The notes under the pieces were generated by a model that saw nothing but the letters and a program-made list of their open reading frames with translations, made no database searches and was not told the DNA's origin. Made by a program: the position numbers and the translations under genes. Source: JAOUGY01 sp963792365 (lineage in GTDB: Bacteria; Actinomycetota; Acidimicrobiia; Spongiisociales; ZC4RG35). Taken from it: a stretch of 64,000 nt of DNA. The DNA is taken from positions 162,927-226,926 of the forward strand of contig CAWBVW010000010.1 in NCBI GenBank assembly GCA_963792365.1. Direction: 5' to 3'. This document shows, one piece after another, positions 50,328-59,830 of the stretch (positions are counted from its first letter, which is position 1; each line of letters begins with the position of its first letter).

Positions 50328-50967
50328 ATGAAACACCGGAGCATTTGTGCCGTGGCTGCACTGTTGGCCGTGTTGACGGCCGGATGCGGGGCCGGAGAGG
50401 CAATCGCTGGAGCTGGGGCTGCGTCCGACGATCCGGAAGTGGCCGTTGCCCGTCAGTTCCTGCAGGACTACAACGAAAGGCGACGTGGAGGCGGTTGTTG
50501 GGCGAATGCTCGAAACCGGTGAGTACCTCAATGCGGTGGAACCGGGCGACTGGCCCTACGACGTGTCCGGGTATGAGGATGTGGCCGAGTTCATCGCGTG
50601 GACGGTGGCGGCTGGGACCAAGTTGATCGAACCCACCTGTGCGAGGGACCGCGACCTGCCGACACGGACCATCGACTGCAGTTTCTTGTGGGACAACCCG
50701 CTGCGGCGGACGCTCGGTGAGGTTCCGCTGCCGGGCGGGATCGTGATGACGTTGAACGAGGACGACCAGATCATCGAGTTCGAGTCGCTGACAGTGCCTC
50801 GAGCAGGTCGTTCGTTCCTCGACTTCGCCGAGTGGCTGAAGCGGGAACACCCCGAAGATTTCGACGTGGCGATTCGGGTCACATGGGATTCGATCGAACA
50901 GGCAGTCGAAACAGGTGAGCTTCGGGCCGGTCACCTCGACGAGTGGGGCGCCAGCCGCCAGCCGTGA
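50328..50967 (+). pseudogene. NTF2-like (SnoaL-type) lipoprotein with a 1-base frameshift
   Basis: The ATG at 50328, after a GAGGAAAGGG ribosome-binding site, begins a lipoprotein signal (AVAALLAVLTAGC) and then VARQFLQDYNE. There the frame derails in an AAA run at 50476-50478. One base on, the next frame continues with GDVEAVVGRMLETGEYLNAV and runs to 50967. With one A removed the product is a continuous lipoprotein of about 212 residues with an NTF2-like fold (DYNEGDVEAVVGRM is typical of it). Either a homopolymer sequencing error or a real mutation. Confidence 0.65.
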
Positions 50968-51057
50968 CCAGGCTCCGGCCTTTCAACGTCAGTGCATGCT
51001 CTTCGCGGCGCGGGTCCTCGCAGGCCCGACATCCCGCCGATAGGGTCAACCTCGACC

Positions 51058-51969
51058 GTGGCAAACACCGACGACCTCGATCTGTTGTTCGCAGCGCCGC
51101 TCGACGAGTTCATCAGGCGGCGCGACGAGCTTGCGAAGAGGCTCAAGGCGGAGGGATCTGCCGACGACTCGAAGGCAGTGAAGGCGCTGCGAAAGCCGGC
51201 TGTCTCCGCCTGGGTCGTCAACCAACTCGCCCGTTCACACCCCGACGACGTACGCGCGCTCGTGGTGGCCGGAGAGGAGATCGAGGAAGCCCAGCGCCGT
51301 ACCCTCTCCGGCGAGCGAGTCGGCTTCGAATCGGCGCGCCGAGACGAGAACGCCGCCATTCAACGGTTGAGGGCGGCAGCAGCCGAGATCATGCCCTCGA
51401 TCACCTCCGCCACCATCGAACGTGTGACGAGCAGCCTCATGGCCGGTGCCCGGTCGGCAGAAGGCCGGGCGTTGTTGGTCGAGGGCCGGTTGACGACCGA
51501 CCTCGAAGCGCAGGGCTTCGGAGCGTTCGCCGGGTTCACCGCGGCCCCGGCACCTGCCGTCGAGCCGGCCGACCATCCCCCGGTCTCACAGCAAGCGAGG
51601 TCTGGGCCCGAGCTCCCCGCCGGCGAGACGGACACTCTCGAGTCGTCTCGCAGGGAGTTGGCCGCAACCGTCGAGTCTTCCGCCGCGAGCGCCAAGGTCG
51701 CCGAGACGAAGGCAACGGACGCCGAGAGGGGGGCCACGAAGGCTGAGGAGCAGGCGAAGCACGCCGACACACGAGCGATGGACGCCGACGCAGAGGCGAA
51801 GGTCGCCAAGGCCAAGGCCAAGGAGGCCAGGGCAAAGGCGGTGGAGGCCGACCGCCGTGCTCGAGCATCGAGGAAGGAAGCGACTGTACTCCGACGGGAG
51901 GCACGGGAGGCCGCCGAGTCGCTGAAAGCGTCAGAAGAGGCTCTCGCTGCACTGGGAGACGGCGACTGA
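51058..51969 (+). CDS. Coiled-coil hypothetical protein
   Basis: A 303-residue protein without signal or membrane segment. The N-terminal half is helical and has a recurring actinobacterial pattern (DLDLLFAAPLDEFIRRRDEL, LRKPAVSAWVVNQLARSHPD). The C-terminal third is a long Ala/Lys/Glu-rich coiled coil (KAKAKEARAKAVEADRRARA). I start at the GTG at 51058, where the recognisable pattern begins. Function unknown. Confidence 0.65.
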   Translation: MANTDDLDLLFAAPLDEFIRRRDELAKRLKAEGSADDSKAVKALRKPAVSAWVVNQLARSHPDDVRALVVAGEEIEEAQRRTLSGERVGFESARRDENAAIQRLRAAAAEIMPSITSATIERVTSSLMAGARSAEGRALLVEGRLTTDLEAQGFGAFAGFTAAPAPAVEPADHPPVSQQARSGPELPAGETDTLESSRRELAATVESSAASAKVAETKATDAERGATKAEEQAKHADTRAMDADAEAKVAKAKAKEARAKAVEADRRARASRKEATVLRREAREAAESLKASEEALAALGDGD

Positions 51970-52001
51970 CAGCCCCCGGGCACCGAGAGGCCGACAATCC
52001 G

Positions 52002-52772
52002 TCAGGTGATCACGCGGTTGCGCATGATCTGTTCGTACCGCCTCGGTGCGATCCGGGACACCACGTAGGCCAGCTTGGCCGTCCGAGACGGCAGGACCAG
52101 CCGGGCCCGCGTTCGCAGACCCTCCACGGTCGACGCGGCTACTTCCTCCGGCGTGAGGAGCTTTCCAGTGGTCGACCAATCCCCAGTCTGGTCTTCGCCC
52201 CGACGGACGGCCCGATGTTGGATGCCGGTCGCCGCGAAGCTGGGACAGATCATCGTCACCGTGACCCCGGTGTCCACCAACTCGGAGCGCAGGCTCTCGA
52301 AGAGCCCGTGGAGGGCATGCTTCGAGGCGGCGTAGGCGGTGCGATGTACGAGCGGAGAGAACCCGGCGACGCTCGACATCACCCCGATGCGCCCGTGCGA
52401 CGCAAGGAGCGCCGGGAGGGCCGAACGCGTGCAGTTCGCCGCGCCTGTGAGGTTGACGGCCATCACCCGTTCGAACGAGGACGGGTCGATGTCGGAGAAG
52501 CGCCCGAGTGCGGTGACCCCGGCATTGTTGACGAGCACATCGACACGACCGATTTCGTCGAACACCGCCTCGACCGCGGCACCGTCGGTGATGTCCAACC
52601 GATGTGCCGCGTCGAGGCGTGTGCTCGCAGCCAGATTGTCGAGCGACTCGGCGTCGTTGTCGAGAGCAACGACTCGAGCACCTTCCGCCACGAAGGCATC
52701 GCAGAGCGCCGTCCCAAAGCCACCGGCGGCGCCGGTGAGCACCACAACCCGCCCCGTGAACTCACCCGCCAC
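52002..52772 (-). CDS. Short-chain dehydrogenase/reductase
   Basis: A 256-residue classical SDR. It has the cofactor motif LTGAAGGFGTALCDA, the acidic strand end VVALDNDAES (suggesting NAD preference), NNAGVT, the active-site Ser in VMSSVAGF and Tyr-x3-Lys in AYAASKHALHG. It is the last of a block of minus-strand genes, overlapping the extended SDR gene by 11 bases. Substrate unknown; the C-terminal basic tail (RIAPRRYEQIMRNRV) is reminiscent of membrane-associated lipid SDRs. Confidence 0.88.
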   Translation of the reverse strand: MAGEFTGRVVVLTGAAGGFGTALCDAFVAEGARVVALDNDAESLDNLAASTRLDAAHRLDITDGAAVEAVFDEIGRVDVLVNNAGVTALGRFSDIDPSSFERVMAVNLTGAANCTRSALPALLASHGRIGVMSSVAGFSPLVHRTAYAASKHALHGLFESLRSELVDTGVTVTMICPSFAATGIQHRAVRRGEDQTGDWSTTGKLLTPEEVAASTVEGLRTRARLVLPSRTAKLAYVVSRIAPRRYEQIMRNRVIT

Positions 52773-53706
52773 GGGATTCCATCCAAGCTCGAAACGCCTC
52801 GATCGAAGTCCGCGTCGGGATGTACCCGAACTCCTCCTTCAACCGGCGATTCGACAACACCGGCCGGTAGCGCAAGAAGTCGACCTGTTCGGGTCCGAGC
52901 GCCGTCAGCCGCAAACGCCGCAGTCCCGACAACGCTCCCTTGACCAGCCCGGCGGGAAGAGGCACATAGGGCTTGCCCAGCTCGGCCGCGATCTGGCGCA
53001 GCGGCACGACGCCGTCACCGGCGAGGTTGTACATACCTTGCTGCTCATTCAGGGTTCCCTGCACGATCACATCGACGACATCGGCGTCCCAGATGAAGAC
53101 GAACGGGGTGGGTGACCCTGCGATGCCCACCACGACGGGACGCTCGAAGAGGGCCGTGATCTGATTGTCGACGGTCGGCCCGAGGATGGTGCCAGGCCGC
53201 AGAACGAGCTGGGCGAGCTCGGGTCGCACCCGGGCGGTCTCGGCCATCAGCTCCTCCACCATCCGTTTGTGATCGGAATACGCAAACTCCGGATTGCCCC
53301 TCAACTCGTCGGACTCATCGATCCACTCGGGGTTGTCCGGGTGGTAGCCATACGCCGCTCCGCTCGACATGACCGTCAGATGACGTGCCCCACCCGCCGC
53401 AGCGGCCTTGATCACGTTGAAGGTGCCGCCCACGTCGACGGAGTGCAGGAACTGTCTCGTGTGGTGACGCTTCGGAGTCACCACTGCGGCGAGATGAACG
53501 ACCCTCTCGATCTCCTCGCTGAGGATCACATCGGCGAGGGTCGGATCGCGGACGTCCATGGCCAGCGACTCGAGCACTCCGCCTTGTGGCCCGGGCCGGA
53601 GATCGACCGAGATCACCCGTTCCACGTTGGGAAGCGACGCCAGCCTGTTGACCACCTGATGGCCGATGTACCCGTTGCCGCCCGTGACGAGGATTCGGGC
53701 GTTCAT
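52762..53706 (-). CDS. NAD-dependent epimerase/dehydratase (extended SDR)
   Basis: A 314-residue extended SDR: the nucleotide motif LVTGGNGYIGHQVVNRLA, VVHLAAVVTPKRHHTRQFLH, the Ser in TVMSSGAAYG, and the active-site Tyr/Lys as AYSDHKRMVEEL. The middle FVFIWDADVVDVIVQG and later LAGDGVVPLRQIAAELGKPY suggest a sugar-nucleotide or lipid substrate. I start at the ATG at 53706, overlapping the transporter stop by four bases. Confidence 0.86.
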   Translation of the reverse strand: MNARILVTGGNGYIGHQVVNRLASLPNVERVISVDLRPGPQGGVLESLAMDVRDPTLADVILSEEIERVVHLAAVVTPKRHHTRQFLHSVDVGGTFNVIKAAAAGGARHLTVMSSGAAYGYHPDNPEWIDESDELRGNPEFAYSDHKRMVEELMAETARVRPELAQLVLRPGTILGPTVDNQITALFERPVVVGIAGSPTPFVFIWDADVVDVIVQGTLNEQQGMYNLAGDGVVPLRQIAAELGKPYVPLPAGLVKGALSGLRRLRLTALGPEQVDFLRYRPVLSNRRLKEEFGYIPTRTSIEAFRAWMESRGG

Positions 53707-54617
53707 GCCGTCTGGGGTACGGGCACAGCCCGCCTCGACCACCACGTCGAGACGGTCAGACCGCTGATCAGGTGCCACACGCCCCACCAGGCGGCGATGA
53801 TCGCCATGCCGCCGAGCCCGTCGAAGAACCCGAACACGAGTACAAGAGCGAGCGCCGAGTTCTGGATTCCGACCTCTATCGATATCGCCCTCGCGTCGTA
53901 ACGCGGCGATCGCATCACTCGCGCCGACCAGTATCCGATGGCCAGCGCCACCGCGTTGTGAAGCGCCACGATCAGGGCGACGGCTCCCACATGATCGAGG
54001 AACTGCTGCAAGTTGGCCGCCAGGGCACCAATCACGAAGAGTCCGAAGGCCCCCAGCGAGAAGGCCCGCATCGGCCTGCGCAGCCGTCTGGCCAAGTCGG
54101 GATATCGGGCTGCCACGAACATCCCGATGGCCAGCGGGATGCCCAGGATCACGAGGATCGTGATGAACAAGTCGACCGGGTCGAGGCTGACATCACGGAG
54201 GATGGCTGCGGTGCCCTCGGAGCGGCGGCCCCAGAACGCCAGGTTGAAGGGGGTCATGACGATCGCCAGCGCCGTGGATATGGCGGTCATCGAGACCGAC
54301 AACGCGGCGTTGGCCTTGGCGTTGTGGGCGAGGAAGTTCGAGAAGTTCCCTCCGGGGCAGGCCGCCACCAGGATCATCCCGAGGGCCATCGAAGCGACCG
54401 GGTCGATGATCACGATGAGCAGGTACGTGAACGCAGGCAACAGCAGGAACTGGGCGACGAGCCCGATGATGGGCCCCCGCGGGTCCCGGACGACGCGGCG
54501 GAAATCGTCCCCGCGGATGTCGAGCGCAACACCGAACATGATCAACCCGATGAGGATGTTGAGCAGCAACAGGCTCGACTCGTTGAAGTTCAGCTGAACC
54601 TGGTCGATCGGGCTCAT
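53703..54617 (-). CDS. Bile acid:sodium symporter family (BASS) transporter
   Basis: A 304-residue protein with nine or ten membrane segments. NILIGLIMFGVALDIRGDDF and VAACPGGNFSNFLAHNAKAN are the conserved sodium-binding-region blocks of the family, and IEVGIQNSALALVLVFGF is the second. Substrates of bacterial members include bile acids, pantoate and keto acids; here unknown. It is in a run with the two SDR genes and downstream of a ThDP enzyme, so these may serve one pathway. Confidence 0.85.
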   Translation of the reverse strand: MSPIDQVQLNFNESSLLLLNILIGLIMFGVALDIRGDDFRRVVRDPRGPIIGLVAQFLLLPAFTYLLIVIIDPVASMALGMILVAACPGGNFSNFLAHNAKANAALSVSMTAISTALAIVMTPFNLAFWGRRSEGTAAILRDVSLDPVDLFITILVILGIPLAIGMFVAARYPDLARRLRRPMRAFSLGAFGLFVIGALAANLQQFLDHVGAVALIVALHNAVALAIGYWSARVMRSPRYDARAISIEVGIQNSALALVLVFGFFDGLGGMAIIAAWWGVWHLISGLTVSTWWSRRAVPVPQTA

Positions 54618-54648
54618 GCCGACGCCCTTCTCGTTTCGACACCCGCGG

Positions 54649-56388
54649 TCATCCCGACGGCTCCTGATGCATGTCTTTGAACACCCTCAGCTTCGGTGCC
54701 CACATGTGTGTGACCGGGTCGACATCGACGTGGATCACGGACGGCAGGCCCGACGCCCGCGCCCGCCGCAGGGCCGGGGCCAACTCGGCCTCCTTCGAGA
54801 CCCGTTCGCCGTGTGCGCCCATCGACCGAGCAAGGTCGTCGAACCGGATCTCGGAGAAGTCGGCGTTGATGGTCTCGTCATCGTCGAGCTTCTTGCGCAC
54901 GATCGTCTTGACCGGCCTGAGCGCAAACTGCTGGTTCATCTTCACCATGCCCCACTGAAGGTCGACGAACACGACGTACACGACGGGTAGACCCACGCGG
55001 ACCGCCGTCTCCACCTCCTGGGGGTGAAAGCCCATGGCACCGTCTCCGATGAGACACGTCACCACTCGGTCGGGGTGCGCAATCTGGGCTCCGAGCGCCT
55101 GAGCGACACCGGCACCGAGCATCCCGAACTTGAACGTCGCCAGAACCGAGTTCGGCTCGGTCACCTCGTGGAAGAACTGCGCCCAGACGGTGGTGTTGCC
55201 CCCGTCGAACACCCAGATCGTGTCGGAGGGCAGCGTTTCCTGCGCAATCCGGGCCACCCGACCTGGGTTGAGTCCGGCCTCCCGGGAGTCGTCGAGTCGT
55301 CCGTCCAACTTTGCTCGTTCCCTGGTTCGATCCTCGACCCAGGTGACCTCGTTCGGTTCGAAGGCCGGGCCTGACTCGAGCTCGACTGCGAGCTGTTCGA
55401 GGAATCGTCTGGCATCGGCGAGCACGGCCAAGCTGATCGGCTTGTTCACGCCGAGCCAGTGATCGTCGACGTCGACCTGAATGACCGTCTGCTCCGAGCT
55501 CGCTCCCCAGTAGGGCGGCTTGCCCCACCAGTCGGTCTCACCGAGTCGAGAGCCCAGCACCAGGATCACGTCCGCTTCGGTGCGCAACTTCTTGTACAGG
55601 TCGAGATGGGTCATCGGGATCACCTGCGAATGCGTCTCGGGGAGCGCCCCACGACCGCCCCAGCTGGTGGTCACAGGAGCACCGAGCAACTCGGCGACCC
55701 GCCGGAGGGCGTCCGAGGCTCCGGCGTGGATCACCCCGGTGCCGGCATGCAGGAGTGGGTTCGAGGCCGACCGAAGGAGTCCCGCTGCCTCGGTGACCGC
55801 ATCGGTGTCGGCGGACAGCGGCTCGGTCCGCCGGTACGTCGAAGGCGGTCGAACCTGGTCGAGATCGGACTTGTCCTTCCCGTTGATGATTGACTCCGGA
55901 ATGTCGACGTGGACGACACCCGGTCGATCGGTCCACGACGTCCGGAAGGCACGTCGCATGAACTCGGGGATGCGCGATCGATCGGAGACCGTGCCGGACC
56001 ACTTCGTCATGGGAGCAGTCACCGCGGTCTGGTCGAAGTACTGGAACGTGCCGCCGCGGTCGGGATATCCGATGCCCACCCGTCGGGACGAGGTGATCAG
56101 CAGCACCCGATGACCCTCACCCGACTCCACGGCCACCCCGGGAAGGGCATTGGCCACTCCGGGCCCATTGGAGGCGATTGCAACGCCGAGCTTGCCGGTC
56201 AGGCGGGCGTAGGCCCCGGCCATGTGCAGAGCCGACGTCTCGTGTCGGGGCGAGACCAGACGTATGCCGTGCCGCTCGAAACTCGAATAGAGACCGAAGT
56301 ACGTACCGTCGATGATCCCGAACACACTGTCGACGCCTTCGGCGGCGAGCATGGCCGCCACCAGTTCGCCGCCAGTCACGTTCGCCAC
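54649..56388 (-). CDS. Thiamine diphosphate-dependent enzyme (acetolactate-synthase-like)
   Basis: A 579-residue enzyme with the three-domain POX/ALS layout. The N-terminal part has LVAAMLAAEGVDSVFGIIDG, VSPRHETSALHMAGAYARLT with the catalytic Glu, and VAIASNGPGVANALPGVA. The middle holds the NAD/FAD-like domain, and the C-terminal ThDP motif is LIGDGAMGFHPQEVETAVRV then FVDLQWGMVKMNQQ, where Asp replaces the usual second Asn. I start at the GTG at 56388 after a GAGGAGA ribosome-binding site. The reaction (decarboxylase, lyase or synthase) cannot be told. Confidence 0.85.
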   Translation of the reverse strand: MANVTGGELVAAMLAAEGVDSVFGIIDGTYFGLYSSFERHGIRLVSPRHETSALHMAGAYARLTGKLGVAIASNGPGVANALPGVAVESGEGHRVLLITSSRRVGIGYPDRGGTFQYFDQTAVTAPMTKWSGTVSDRSRIPEFMRRAFRTSWTDRPGVVHVDIPESIINGKDKSDLDQVRPPSTYRRTEPLSADTDAVTEAAGLLRSASNPLLHAGTGVIHAGASDALRRVAELLGAPVTTSWGGRGALPETHSQVIPMTHLDLYKKLRTEADVILVLGSRLGETDWWGKPPYWGASSEQTVIQVDVDDHWLGVNKPISLAVLADARRFLEQLAVELESGPAFEPNEVTWVEDRTRERAKLDGRLDDSREAGLNPGRVARIAQETLPSDTIWVFDGGNTTVWAQFFHEVTEPNSVLATFKFGMLGAGVAQALGAQIAHPDRVVTCLIGDGAMGFHPQEVETAVRVGLPVVYVVFVDLQWGMVKMNQQFALRPVKTIVRKKLDDDETINADFSEIRFDDLARSMGAHGERVSKEAELAPALRRARASGLPSVIHVDVDPVTHMWAPKLRVFKDMHQEPSG

Positions 56389-56446
56389 TGCTCTCCTCGA
56401 CTCGACCTCGGCGAGACTAACGGCCGCGCACGATGCGACGCCGCCC

Positions 56447-59400
56447 TCATCCGCCGGACGGCCTGAACAAGTCCGGATAGTCGGTGCGGGCGGCCGAGAG
56501 CGCCTTGCGTAGGGCATCGTCGAGCTGTTCGGTGCTCGTCCGCGACAGCACCCAACCCAACGGCGCCGATGGTCCGGGCGCAACCTGCGGGGCGATCCGC
56601 AGGTAGGTCGGGCGGCAATCGGCGAATCGAAGGGCTTCGGGGCACGCCTGAGACATCTCGAAGGCCGCCGTCTGCTCCAACGACTCGGGAGTGATGCGCC
56701 CTGCAGCGCCAAACGCCAGCAGCGGCGCGACGAGCTCACGCGGCCGGTCGGGGGTGGGGATCGCGGCAGTGGACCGATAGTGGTTGTCGAGCAGCACGAT
56801 CCAGGGCTGCACCTCCACGGCACCAGGCCGTGCGTTGTGGGCTCGAACGTGCGGTTCGAGCTGCTCCCAGATCTGGAGGAGGGTGAGCAATCCCGTGTTC
56901 TCGGCATACCCGCCATCGACGACGTAGGTGGCCATCGGCTCGATCGCTCCAGGAAGACACCTGTAGTAGGCGGCCGAGGGAGTCACGAGGGGGAACCGTG
57001 CCGAGGTGAGAGCCCCGGTGACTGCGCCCACCGTCTTTGCCTCGGCGGCCACGTCGGAACACGACTGGTCGGCCCTCTCGACCAGCCCGGCGTAGAGCCC
57101 GAACGCCGCGGGGAACTGCGGAGACGTGGTGTCACCCGGATCGGGCACATCGAGACAGTTACCCGTGGGCGTGGTGAACAGCGCCAGGTTCGACAGGATC
57201 GTTCGACAGCCGTCGTTGACAGACGTGCCGTTCAACACCACGATCGGTTGCCATCCGGGCTTGCGCCCGAGCTGCGACAGTGCAAGCTCCTCGCCGTCCA
57301 CGGTGAATCGGCCGTCTTGGGTCCAGGCCCGCTCGATCAGCTCGGCTCGGTCGGCCCAGCTGTCTGTCAGCCCGGTGATCGTCTGCGGCAGGTCACGAAA
57401 CAGCATCCCCGTGATCGCCTGGGCCAGCGCGGCATCCTTGCTCATGTCGGCGATCGTCGAACTGGCGTTGGCCACACCATCGGGATCGGGATCGGTGTGC
57501 GCAAACCATGTGGTCGCCCCGACGCTGCCCCCGGAGACGCCGCTCACGGCGAACGGACCGAGCTCCCCACAGGTCAAACCGCCTGCCTCCGACGTGAAGA
57601 GTTGGTCGAGGCCGGTGGTTGTCCAGTACGCCGCTCGGATTCCTCCGCCCGGGGCGGCCACCAGGTACAGAGGTCGAGGGCCATCACCGGTGTCACATTC
57701 GCTCGATCGGAGCAGCCACCGCCGGAATTGGGTACCGACCGTGTCGGCTGCCAGCTCGGTGTCGGTCTCGTCGACATCCGTGAATCGGGGCGGGTCGATG
57801 AGTCGAGCATCGTTGTACCCGCCCGCAGAGTCCAGCATGCTCGCCGTCGCCCACATCGCCACGAGCACGAGGAACCACGGGGTCCTCGACCCGAGCCCGA
57901 GGCTCTTCGTGACGTCCCATCGCCACACACGGTTCCCGACCCAGGCCAGACCGGCAACGATCACAGAGAACGCGGCGATCGCAATGGCAAGGACCCCCGT
58001 CGACCCGATCGCAGGAGCGATCGTGGGCCGAACCGCCAGGACGATCGCCAGGGCCACCGACAAGAGACCGATACGGAAAGCTACTGGCACCAGCATGTCG
58101 CCGGCCCAGGCGTGGAGCCGTTGGACGGCCAGTTGCGTCGCACGACCCGAGGTGACAGCAAGCAACGCACCGATCAGAGCGCCGGCTATCCACCAGGTTG
58201 GCGAGGAGGCATACAGGGCCGGGAGCAGCGTCGCCCGCACCAGGCCCAAGGACACGGCGGTTGCGACGACCCCGGCCAGCGCCCCGATCCACGCCACCAT
58301 CCGCAATCGGTCGGCGTCCCGATCGATCGACACGACCTCGTCGAGCGTCGGGCGTTGCGGACCTCCGAAGGCCTCATGGGCGGCTTCTGCAACCTCACTC
58401 ACAACTCGCCGCCACCACGGGTCGTCGGCCACTGACCGTGGCGACACCGAGGCGACCGAGATCGATCGCGCTCGATGCACAAGCCAGGCGGTCACGGTCG
58501 CAGCGACCGTGACCACAACCGGGGCCCACGGGACGAACCTCCAGTTGCCCTCGAGAACGCCACCCAGGAGGAACCAGAACATCGAGGCCCCTGCCGACCA
58601 CGCGACCACGACCCATCGCCGGACCGGTGTCGGCGGCCTGGAGTGGGATGCGACCGAGATGAAGCCGGCCGCGACGACGGCCGCCACGGAAAGCCCGCCC
58701 AACGCGATGGCGGCGATGAACACCCACCGGAATCCGCCGCCCGGAGGATCGATCTGGCTTCGCAGGACGTCCGGTATCTGTTCGAGCGGTCCGCCCGCCG
58801 GCAGTGCGACGAGCAGGACGAAGAACGCCACGACGACGCCGATCCCCGCCAGCGCGGTCCATGGCTCCTGGGCCGCCCCACGCCTGACGTTGCCCGCTCG
58901 GCTCGCCAGCTCCCGCACGGCGCGGTTACCGCCGTGTCCGGTGTCCTCATCGTCCGACCGCAAAACGTGGATGCCACCGATCACCGCTGCTATCGCGATG
59001 GCACCCCACTTCAGCAGCCCGGCCAGCTGTGTCAGGAACGCAAAGATCACCGACCACGAACCGGCCGGGACGAGCAGACCCACGCCCACGAAGGATCGGA
59101 CACTGGTCGATGTCCCGGCCGTGAAATCGAGCCCCACCAGCGCCAGCCAGGCCGAAACGTTCTCGACCTGGTCGGCGGCAAGCATGATGAATCCGAGCTC
59201 GAACGCGAGCGTTCTGCTCACACCGAGCTTCCGGAGCCCCAGCACCACGAACATCGGATACACGAGCGCAAAAGCGAGGTCGGCGACCACATGCACGGTT
59301 ATCAACGCGTTTGCCGGAAGACCTCCCGAGGCCTCCCCCTCTTCCGGCTCTGAGGCGAGGTCCCAGGCCTCCTCTGCCGCGAGGAACTCCGCGGTGTCCC

Positions 59401-59683
59401 ACACGTCAGGGTGCAGACCCGTGAACACCGTCTCGTCGTAGGCGAGCCCACCGGACTCCAGCCGGCCGAGCTGAGACCCGACGTCGTTCATCACGACCAG
59501 CGCAAGCGCTGTGATACCCACCATCACCCAGAGAGACGTGGTGCGATCCCACGTGAATCTACCGACATGCCACCGATGCTCTGGGCGCCTGCCGGCCCGA
59601 ACGATGCGACCGAACGCCCGTTCCATCCACGATGTTGCGGGTGGGCCCGCGGCAGCGGACACGATGTTCGAAGTGGAGGCCAT
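56447..59683 (-). CDS. Large membrane protein with C-terminal patatin-like phospholipase domain
   Basis: A 1078-residue protein. Residues 1-640 contain about twelve membrane segments in groups. The last 420 residues form a patatin domain: the oxyanion loop APGGGIRAAYW, the nucleophile elbow VSGVSGGSVGAT and the acid DGGYAENTG. All catalytic motifs of the Ser-Asp dyad are present. The segment between the elbow and the Asp is enlarged with extra Cys residues (NDGCRTIL; GNCLDVPDPG; QSCSDVAAE), suggesting an extracytoplasmic location. Its stop is 58 bases from the ThDP enzyme start, so it may be the first gene of the minus-strand operon. Confidence 0.8.
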   Translation of the reverse strand: MASTSNIVSAAAGPPATSWMERAFGRIVRAGRRPEHRWHVGRFTWDRTTSLWVMVGITALALVVMNDVGSQLGRLESGGLAYDETVFTGLHPDVWDTAEFLAAEEAWDLASEPEEGEASGGLPANALITVHVVADLAFALVYPMFVVLGLRKLGVSRTLAFELGFIMLAADQVENVSAWLALVGLDFTAGTSTSVRSFVGVGLLVPAGSWSVIFAFLTQLAGLLKWGAIAIAAVIGGIHVLRSDDEDTGHGGNRAVRELASRAGNVRRGAAQEPWTALAGIGVVVAFFVLLVALPAGGPLEQIPDVLRSQIDPPGGGFRWVFIAAIALGGLSVAAVVAAGFISVASHSRPPTPVRRWVVVAWSAGASMFWFLLGGVLEGNWRFVPWAPVVVTVAATVTAWLVHRARSISVASVSPRSVADDPWWRRVVSEVAEAAHEAFGGPQRPTLDEVVSIDRDADRLRMVAWIGALAGVVATAVSLGLVRATLLPALYASSPTWWIAGALIGALLAVTSGRATQLAVQRLHAWAGDMLVPVAFRIGLLSVALAIVLAVRPTIAPAIGSTGVLAIAIAAFSVIVAGLAWVGNRVWRWDVTKSLGLGSRTPWFLVLVAMWATASMLDSAGGYNDARLIDPPRFTDVDETDTELAADTVGTQFRRWLLRSSECDTGDGPRPLYLVAAPGGGIRAAYWTTTGLDQLFTSEAGGLTCGELGPFAVSGVSGGSVGATTWFAHTDPDPDGVANASSTIADMSKDAALAQAITGMLFRDLPQTITGLTDSWADRAELIERAWTQDGRFTVDGEELALSQLGRKPGWQPIVVLNGTSVNDGCRTILSNLALFTTPTGNCLDVPDPGDTTSPQFPAAFGLYAGLVERADQSCSDVAAEAKTVGAVTGALTSARFPLVTPSAAYYRCLPGAIEPMATYVVDGGYAENTGLLTLLQIWEQLEPHVRAHNARPGAVEVQPWIVLLDNHYRSTAAIPTPDRPRELVAPLLAFGAAGRITPESLEQTAAFEMSQACPEALRFADCRPTYLRIAPQVAPGPSAPLGWVLSRTSTEQLDDALRKALSAARTDYPDLFRPSGG

Positions 59684-59830
59684 ACGGGTCGGAACCTATC
59701 TCATGCGTCGGGGTGCCCGCCGCCCCGGACGGGAGTTTCTCCGACAAACATCGGCCCGGGCCGTCGTCGTCGGGAGATACCCTTCAAAGGTGCTTGACCT
59801 CGCCCCAGGGGCATGCCCCAAGCTCGACCC

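Noticed and set aside
53772..54680. A 302-codon plus-strand frame opposite the BASS transporter
   Set aside because: His/Glu/Arg-rich complement of membrane-protein codons.
56389..56916. N-terminal extension of the ThDP enzyme to 56916
   Set aside because: It overlaps the patatin gene, is Arg/Ser/Pro-rich and has no homology; a clear ribosome-binding site precedes the GTG at 56388.
57126..59441. A 771-codon plus-strand frame opposite the membrane patatin
   Set aside because: Ser/Thr/Pro-rich composition without motifs, fully antisense to a gene with a complete catalytic set.
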